Notes under the pieces: model-generated
Told to the model about the DNA's origin: nothing
Databases searched by the model: none
The model's input: the letters and a program-made list of their open reading frames with translations, nothing else
Part shown: positions 57,464 through 64,000 of the stretch, in pieces
Layout of the letters: every line of letters starts with the position of its first letter
How positions within the stretch are numbered: the stretch's first letter is position 1
From: Brachycybe producta
Lineage: Eukaryota > Arthropoda > Diplopoda > Playtdesmida > Andrognathidae
NCBI GenBank assembly: GCA_036925085.1
Contig: JAUPFP010000001.1
Span: forward strand, 3,456,001-3,520,000
DNA length: 64,000 nucleotides
Direction of reading: 5' to 3'
Made by a program: the position numbers and the translations under genes

Positions 57464-57888
57464 TCTGAAAATATTGAGTTAATACTTAAATATTATCAGA
57501 TAAACTATTGACATTAAAATATTGATTTAGTATTTCAATTTTAAAATATTAATAATAAAGTCAATTTTTATTTGGTGTTCATGCGCCTTAACTGGATTCC
57601 GTATAATTCACCTAAACACATTTAATTTGAATTCATTTAACTCATGTGTGTACAAAGTATTACAAATTGTTAAAACATGGCTGGAATTCCTAGTTTTTTC
57701 TTCTATAAATTAAAAAACCGATGTTATGCACCTGTAAATATACAGTTCACTGTTCTACTTTGAAAAAGTTAGCAAATTTTTTTCTTCTTCAAACTTTTTC
57801 TACCTTGATTTTATTTTTTTCAAAGAGGATTTTCTTCTTAAAAGAATACGTGACATTGGCCTCTTTTGATGCTTTTTGCTTGCAAGAA

Positions 57889-57894
<6 letters not shown>

Positions 57895-57919
<25 letters not shown>
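57895..57919 (+). repeat. (GA)n microsatellite
   Basis: About 12 GA dinucleotides. The 136-codon frame spanning it is low-complexity and not considered a gene. Confidence 0.85.
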
Positions 57920-58389
57920 CATTCGCCGCACTTTTCAAAGTCAAGGGTAAAAGTATCTCAGACTTTATGCAATTTTTTTACCCTCTCAAAACAATTTTCA
58001 CTCTTCTCCATCATTCAAAACAAAACAACAATAACAATAACCGGAAAAAAAAACACTCTCTGTCTGAAAATAGCTCGAAAATAGTCAGAGAAAATTGTAG
58101 CCATGACCATTTATTATGTTCGAACTGTTAAAAGTTTCAACCCTCCACAACCACCACCAACCACCATTCTGAAATCACTTCTATTTCTAGACACATTTAC
58201 AATAGGTCACAATTTATGACACAATAACCCAAAAATAACACACAAAAAAAGGTTTTGCTAACAAAAACCCATTAATAAATTACCTTTATGCTAAAAATAG
58301 CATTTTGGCTTTCAATGTGCCACAAAGTAAATTTGTTTGTGTCAACTTTTGCCTTTCCATTTGTTATTTTTGTCCCTTTTGCCTATTTG

Positions 58390-59130
58390 ATTGTATAGGC
58401 CGCCATCTTGTGACAGATGTTTAGCTTTTTTTTTAATAAGGCAGACATTGTTTTGTCAACTTCATTATGAGTTTTGACAGATTTTTAAAAATAAGATGCA
58501 AATTGTATTTTAGCCATTTTGTGATAGATAATTAGCTTTTTCAATATGAATTTGTCTTACAGCTATCTTTTTTTTTACATACAGACAATTTAGCTTTTAA
58601 ATAAGATGGCAAATCCTTTGTCAACATCTCGTCTTGACTGGGACTTAGCTTTTTTTTTAAAAGTGAAAAGCTACTTGTTTTTCACAAAATGGCTGCAATG
58701 CAATTTCAATGTTTTTTTTTATTAAATATTGAAATTGCATTGCAGCCATTTTTGTGAAAAACAAGTAGCTTTTCAATGAGAAATTGTATTTCGGCCATCT
58801 TGTGACAGACATTTAGTTTTTTTTATGTATAAACTGTGTAACTATCATTTTTGACAGACAGCTTTTTATTATATAAATTATATAAATTGTAACACTTGAG
58901 TTGTGATAGACATTTAGCTTTCCAATAAAAAAAAATTGTTTTGCAGCCATTTTATGACAAACAATTACCTTTTCAGTATGAAGGTGTGTTACAGTCAACT
59001 AGTGATAGATATTTAGCTTTTTTTTAAAAATATATAAATTTTATCGCTGCTATTTTGCAACAGACTTTTAGCTTTCCAATAAGAAATTGTTTGGCAGCCA
59101 TCTTGTGACGGACAATAGATCTAATTTTTA
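58390..59130 (+). repeat. Degenerate tandem repeats with a long internal hairpin
   Basis: Variants of GCCATCTTGTGACAGACATTTAGCTTTTT recur at about 58400, 58510, 58795, 58890, 58945, 58985 and 59095. A palindrome (58665-58775) has arms of about 50 bp: AAAGCTACTTGTTTTTCACA ... GCAATTTCAAT and its complement. Confidence 0.75.
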
Positions 59131-59605
59131 ATAAATAAATAAATTCATGAAATCAGCATTGTCTACTCTTCCCCCTTAAAAAAATAGAAGTCCGAACTAA
59201 TTTTTTTTTATAGATGATTTGGATGACTGCACGCTTTTACTTTCGACCTACCCTCACCCTCCAGGGTTCATCCTCTCTCTCCAATCACAAACCTACAACA
59301 TCCTCACTTAAGTTAACCATCCATGTATTATACCAACATGGAAGTTACCTGTGATAAAATAAAGAAGAAACACAAATATTTATTAACATCAAAGAATTCA
59401 TTATAACTAAATGAGATTGCGTTCCAGAGAGTACAGATTTTATTTGATAACAAATAGATAAGAATGATGCAGGAAATTATACAAATGCCATAATTGATTT
59501 TAGGTAATTTTTATTTAATATTTTAATGATAATTAAAAATTTGGAAGAAGAAAAAAAAACCCACCACCTCCTTTAGCATTCCAAAAAGGGTGGATTTTGC
59601 TTCAA

Positions 59606-59745
59606 TTATTAGTGAAAGAAGTTGTTTGGTGGCTCCTGATGATCACCACCACCACCACCATCATCAGCATCATCATCATCAGTAAAAGAAGACGCCATTT
59701 CCACACCATTACCCAACCCTTGCCAGTTAGTTGCCACTGAAAGAT
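59606..59745 (-). CDS. Isolated possible terminal exon, unidentified
   Basis: After a good acceptor (pyrimidine stretch then TTTTCAG) one frame reads DLSVATNWQGLGNGVEMASS, then an Asp-rich run, a Gly run and QEPPNNFFH before a stop. The balanced composition before the low-complexity part looks coding, but no upstream exon could be joined between here and 64000, and the acidic/Gly run is a CAT/CAC trinucleotide repeat. It could equally be chance. No family recognised. Confidence 0.2.
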
Positions 59746-59849
59746 CTGAAAAGAGTCTGAGAGGCACAAAAAAAAACCAGAATGAACAGTGAGAGTGAAT
59801 GAAACACGCCAACTTTTCACTTGTGTGCAACTTTCTTTCATTGTGTTTC

Positions 59850-61980
59850 CTACCTTTTTTGAAGACAGGCATACATTTTATGAGAGTTCAGTGGACACTT
59901 TTTCTTTATAAAAGTGAAGGCCAGCATTTTATTGAATTTAGAAAAAAATGACAGTAGGACAGAAATATCGGTGGTGTTGGTGTTTTTGCTGACACTTAAA
60001 TAACAAGAAAGTGCTGGAACTTGCCACCACAACAAGGTAAAGTGGGCAATTTACCATTAGATCTACAGTTTTTTTTTTTTGATTTGCATAAATGTGTAAT
60101 CGTTAAAATAGTAGAAATGCTACTATTATCAAAGTCAAGTGTCACAAAATTTGAAATATTTACATTTTAATTATTAGTTTTAGGTTTTATACTACAATTA
60201 AGTCACATTCCAAACATACCTTAGGAATGTTTATATATATATACCTTAATATTTACCTTACCTTACATTATACCTGTGCATTTTAATTATCAGGTTTCAT
60301 GTTTTGTGCTACAATTGAGTCACATTCCAAACATATCTTAGGAATGCTTATATATACCTTAATATTTACCATACCTTACATTATACCTTAATGTACTAAC
60401 TTACCTATATACCTTAGTAATGTAAGTTTTGATTTGTGCAATAGCAATAGCAATTTCAGTTTATATTCTGTATCATATGTTTTAATTAGGTAAATGTTTG
60501 TTGTTTTGCTATCTATATGTAGCAGCTATATGGTAATTTGTGTTATTTACTATTGTAAATTTAGTATTTGTTTTGTGACAATTTTTAAATAATTGTTTGT
60601 GTTATTTTATTCATGTTGTTGTAATTCTAACTATAGTTATACTAATTTGAAACTGGTAAACAAAATTGTAGACCTACATATTTGAAGTTAAATTAGAAAA
60701 ATTACTTCACAAGCAATCAAAAAGGCCCGTGACAGAGGGAGAAGAATCTGATTACAGCATGGGAACTGCATTGTCAAAACTCAAAAGAGATAAACCCAAC
60801 AACAATTGCAATGTGTTCTGCTGCTGCTGCTGCTGAAATAATGGCATTGTCCGGAAATTAGTAAACCCATAATTGCAATTTGATTTTATGTACACACATA
60901 GTATTTTTAATATTGCAACAGTTTTAGTTTTACCACAAACATTATGGTTATAAATTACTAAAAAAAAAAAAAAGGTGACCACATTCATAAAGTGGTAACA
61001 ATTTGTTGTTTTTTTGTTGGCACCTGTATGGAATATCCTAATGATGGCCACCAAGAAAAAATATGTAGAAATGTTTCCCTCCAAGAAATTCACGACAAGC
61101 GAACTTTATTAAATTGTAGCATGTTTTCGTGACTTTCTTGTAATGAAATAGTATTATTGCATTTCGCACAGAATCATTGATATTAGTGATAAATTTACGG
61201 CATATCTGTTGAGGCCCTCCTAGGATCTATAAGATTTTGAGAGTCTTTTGTGTTGGACATTTATTTTATTACAATTAAAAATACAATTTTTTGTAATTTT
61301 GACAATTTTATTTATGACAATTAATAACAATTATCAAATTTTATATTTATTTCATAAAGTCATCTGTAAAGAGAATGATTACAAACTAAACTTGTAATTA
61401 TTGCGGAAACTATTTTGCCTGACTATAAGGCGCCTAGTGCGCGCCTATGCCGAAAAATCACCATTGCAAACTGAGGTCTCTTTTAGTAAAAAAAATTTGT
61501 TTTAACCAAATTTCATTGAATTTATAGCGGGTGAAATTTCGGTAATAAAAAAAATGAATCGTGACTCATATGTTAATAAGGATTGAAAGGAAAAAGAAGA
61601 AACAAAAATCAGTAGCAAAGTGAAGAAGAGAAAAAAAAGGGTGAATTTTTTTTTCAACAACCTGAAATTACTCTTAAAATGTGAGAGTGAAGCAACAAAA
61701 AAATTATCAAAAAAAAAAAAGTCTTGAAGCAAAACACGCCAATTGGTTGGAGGTTTTTTTTCTTCTTGTTCTTCATACTTGCTACTACATGTATAGCTTA
61801 AGGTCTTAATGAAGCGAAAACTGCCGCTTTACATACTGTACATGCATAAAAGTAGTTTTGACCTTTTTTTTTTGTTGAAAATCTCAAAAATATATGTATC
61901 TATGAAAGGGTAATTCAGAATGTAAAAATGGCTACTGTAAATAAAATCAAGGTAAATTAATAACGGTAATGCAATGCCAT
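59850..61980. other. AT-rich spacer
   Basis: No convincing gene. 60180-60420 has two diverged copies of a block (TAGGTTTTATACTACAATTA...AGTCACATTCCAAACATACC; ACCTTAATATTTACC) about 115 bp apart. A CAG run (60821-60836, minus strand) precedes a short leucine-rich frame that I do not trust. Confidence 0.4.
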
Positions 61981-61987
61981 GCTAGAG

Positions 61988-62277
61988 CTTCAGGCCTTGC
62001 TAGAGCTTCATGAAAAGAACTCTGAAAAAAATATTCCAAAAACATAAATTCCACAAAATGGAACTCAGAAATTTGCCTTGAAAACAAAAGCAATTGTGTA
62101 AATCCCTATGTTGCTGACTGCACAGATGGTCACCCTGACCATTGCAGTGTTGCATTTTCCTGGATTCCCTATTGTGTAGCAAAGCTTTTTTTCCACTTTT
62201 CCATTTTTTTGGAAGAAAAAACTTCCAAAAACAATAATTTTTTAATGTTTCATTGAGCTCTAGCAAGGCCTTTAGAG
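61988..62277. mobile_element. Inverted-end element with a cysteine-bearing open stretch
   Basis: Ends GGCCTTGCTAGAGCTTCATG (left) and CATTGAGCTCTAGCAAGGCC (right), inverted, followed inward by ATTCCAAAAACA / TTTTTGGAAG blocks. Between them the plus strand stays open for about 70 codons with five cysteines. Confidence 0.5.
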
Positions 62278-62362
62278 AAAACAAGGGATTCAAGGAACCC
62301 TATAGACCTCCATTGCTTTAATATATGCTTTCATATATCAAATAACCAACTTTTTTTCATTG

Positions 62363-62698
62363 TGCGCATGTGTACGCACATGTACACACTTGTGCGCATG
62401 TGTACGCACATGTACACACGTGTGCGCATGTGTACGCACATGTGTGTGCATGTGTACGCACATGTGTGCGCATGTGTGTGCATGTGTACGCACATGTGTG
62501 CGCATGTGTGTGCGCATGTGTACGCACATGTGTGCGCATGTGTATGCACATGTACACACGTGTGCACATGTGTACGCACATGTACACACGTGTGCGCATG
62601 TGTACGCACATGTACACACGTGTGCGCATGTGTACGCACATGTACACACGTGTGCGCATGTGTACGCACATGTACACACGTGTGTGCATATGTATATA
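62363..62698 (+). repeat. Alternating purine-pyrimidine minisatellite, ~28-bp unit
   Basis: Units of the type TGTGCGCATGTGTACGCACA TGTACACACG and shortened variants. From about 62393 to 62698 every step alternates pyrimidine and purine, and the unit is largely self-complementary. All six frames are open for over 100 codons because the unit lacks stops; none is a gene. Confidence 0.95.
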
Positions 62699-63255
62699 GA
62701 TAATCACACATGTATGTACTCATGTACATGACATAGTTACATGTGATGCGCATGCGTCATTCATTTGTAATAATATGGGTTTAAAATGAAAATACGTCAC
62801 ATGTATTCTAATATACAAAAATAATAACAGAACATAGAAAGGAACACCCCTCCTAAATAATAGAAAAGTCCCCCCTTTCGAATGCTACAACTGGAAAGAG
62901 GAAGAATCTCGATTTTTTGAAAAAAAAATTACGTTTTTAAAAAATCGAAATTTTATATATCGAATCGCTCTAAAATTCCAATTTTTTTCCAGTTTTATCA
63001 TCAGAATGTTTACATCATTTTAGGTCTGATGACATTTTATTGTAGGTGGCCCCGTTTTCGAGTTGTTCGACCCACTAAAAATTATGACCAAAAACTCAAA
63101 ATTTGTTTCTAAAAAATTCATAAAAAAATAACCCCTGGGTAAAATTTTCTAATTTTTTGTCAGGAGCTTCATATTGACCCACGGAATCAAATAAAAAATA
63201 CTGCATGTCTGTATCTCATTCCGTTCTTGAGTTGTTCGAGGAACTAAATCGGGTT

Positions 63256-63257
63256 CC

Positions 63258-63289
<32 letters not shown>
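63256..63289 (+). repeat. (CA)n microsatellite
   Basis: About 16 CA dinucleotides inside the family F element. Confidence 0.9.
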
Positions 63290-63292
<3 letters not shown>

Positions 63293-63539
63293 TCCTTTTT
63301 TCCCCTTTTCTTGCATGATCCTATATACCTCCATTGCTCTTTAGAGCAATGGAGGTCAAAAACCCCCATCAAGCTAGAAGGAATACATCTTGCTTAAAAT
63401 GTATTCTATTGAATTGTATTGTAACTGATGCAACTAAGAACAGTCTGCGCACTCTATTGGCCACACTCAGGATTGGCACCAAATGTTCCATAGGAAGAGC
63501 TCTTAGTTGAGGTGCTTCTTGTATGTTCTTTCTTTCTCA

Positions 63540-63852
63540 ACCTAAATCAATCCACTGTTGGACGAAGGTCCTTCAATGGATTTTCCAAAGTCGCCTGTCT
63601 TCTGCGGCTCTCATCCATGCTTGCCGTGCCATCTGCACGATTTTGTTTTTCCACCTTGTCTGTTGTCTCCCACTTTTCCTACATCCATCGTAGGGCCGGA
63701 CCTGGTGTCCCGGTATCTCGCAATGTGGCCTGTCCACCTCCATTTCGATCTTTTAGCATGTTCTACCACGTCAATGACTTTACTCTGAGATCATATCCAA
63801 CAATTTGTCCTTCTGTCTCTTAGAGTGATGCCGAGCATATGTCTCTCCATTC
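63540..63852 (-). mobile_element. 3' remnant of a non-LTR (RTE-like) retrotransposon
   Basis: Minus-strand translation gives ERHMLGITLRDRRTNCWI, then VIDVVEHAKRSKWRWTGHIA, and in a shifted frame ARQAWMRAAEDRRLWK ... FVQQWIDLG then stop. The order (MLG-xx-LRDRRTN, KWRWxGHIA, RxxxDRxxW, FVQQW) is that of the C-terminus of RTE-type LINE polyproteins. Stops and frameshifts show it is dead. Confidence 0.75.
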
Positions 63853-64000
63853 TCCTATTTTACAATTACAATTACCAAAAAAATACTCTGGCCTATGGCA
63901 GAGGGACCTTAAGATTCAAGTTCTGCAAGATGCATTGTCAATTAATAACTACACAAAAATTACCTGCATTGCAAATAAAAATGCAATTAGTGAAATTTAA

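Larger units (their letters stand above)
62283..63357 (+). mobile_element. Enlarged family F element with Z-DNA-like array
   Basis: Starts AACAAGGGATTCAAGGAACC, as at 53850, and ends TTGCATGATCCTATATACCT CCATTGCTCT. It contains the alternating array 62363-62698 and the block shared with 55100-55530. Confidence 0.55.

Noticed and set aside
57721-58131. 136-codon plus-strand frame
   Set aside because: Low-complexity, spans a GA microsatellite, no family resemblance, no splice partners.
60752-61093. Minus-strand frame with a glutamine run
   Set aside because: The Q run is a CAG microsatellite; flanking residues look non-coding.
62331-62753. Six overlapping frames of 97-140 codons in both strands
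   Set aside because: They arise from a stop-free ~28-bp repeat read in every frame; Thr/Cys/His/Val periodicity only.

Overview
This is a window of AT-rich animal nuclear DNA. Every protein-coding gene is split by GT-AG introns, the encoded proteins are animal orthologues, and introns and spacers are packed with decayed transposons, palindromic miniature elements and tandem repeats. The gene set, including a secreted protein that distantly resembles the arthropod DM4/12 family, suggests an invertebrate, most likely an arthropod. The lineage cannot be fixed from sequence reading alone.

Layout. 1-6306 (minus): RASA1 (p120 RasGAP), open at the left edge so that its GAP domain lies outside. 7597-10097 (plus): an LPP/wunen-type phospholipid phosphatase. 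12133-14269 (plus): Beclin-1. 15351-17827 (minus): a small secreted protein. 18500-25444 (minus): an intact LTR retroelement with two 890-bp LTRs that look identical, inserted in a TA microsatellite. 27707-37907 (plus): UTP6, a small-subunit processome protein, 18 exons. 39003-44563 (minus): hydroxymethylbilane synthase (HMBS), 9 exons. 49179-52793 (minus): a CPVL-like serine carboxypeptidase, 4 exons. From about 53 kb to the right edge I find no convincing gene, only repeats and transposon remnants.

The genes do unrelated housekeeping jobs (Ras signalling, lipid phosphate turnover, autophagy, ribosome biogenesis, haem synthesis, vesicular or secreted proteolysis) and do not form a cluster. 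For all but two the complete exon chain could be phased by hand. RASA1 is cut by the window edge and has a weak first junction; the secreted protein has a consistent chain but an uncertain family.

Two observations stand out. First, the LTR element has a Ty3-type Gag but no recognisable protease, reverse transcriptase, RNase H or integrase. Its pol position is filled by a ~975-codon frame of unknown function that starts without an ATG and is entered through a well-formed -1 frameshift signal: a UUUAAAC slippery heptamer in phase, a 6-nt spacer, then a 9-bp stem with one mismatch. Second, one family of palindromic, hAT-like miniature elements carrying CRE (TGACGTCA), CCAAT and GC-box-like motifs sits about 30-150 bp upstream of the ATG of four of the seven genes (RASA1, LPP, Beclin-1, HMBS).
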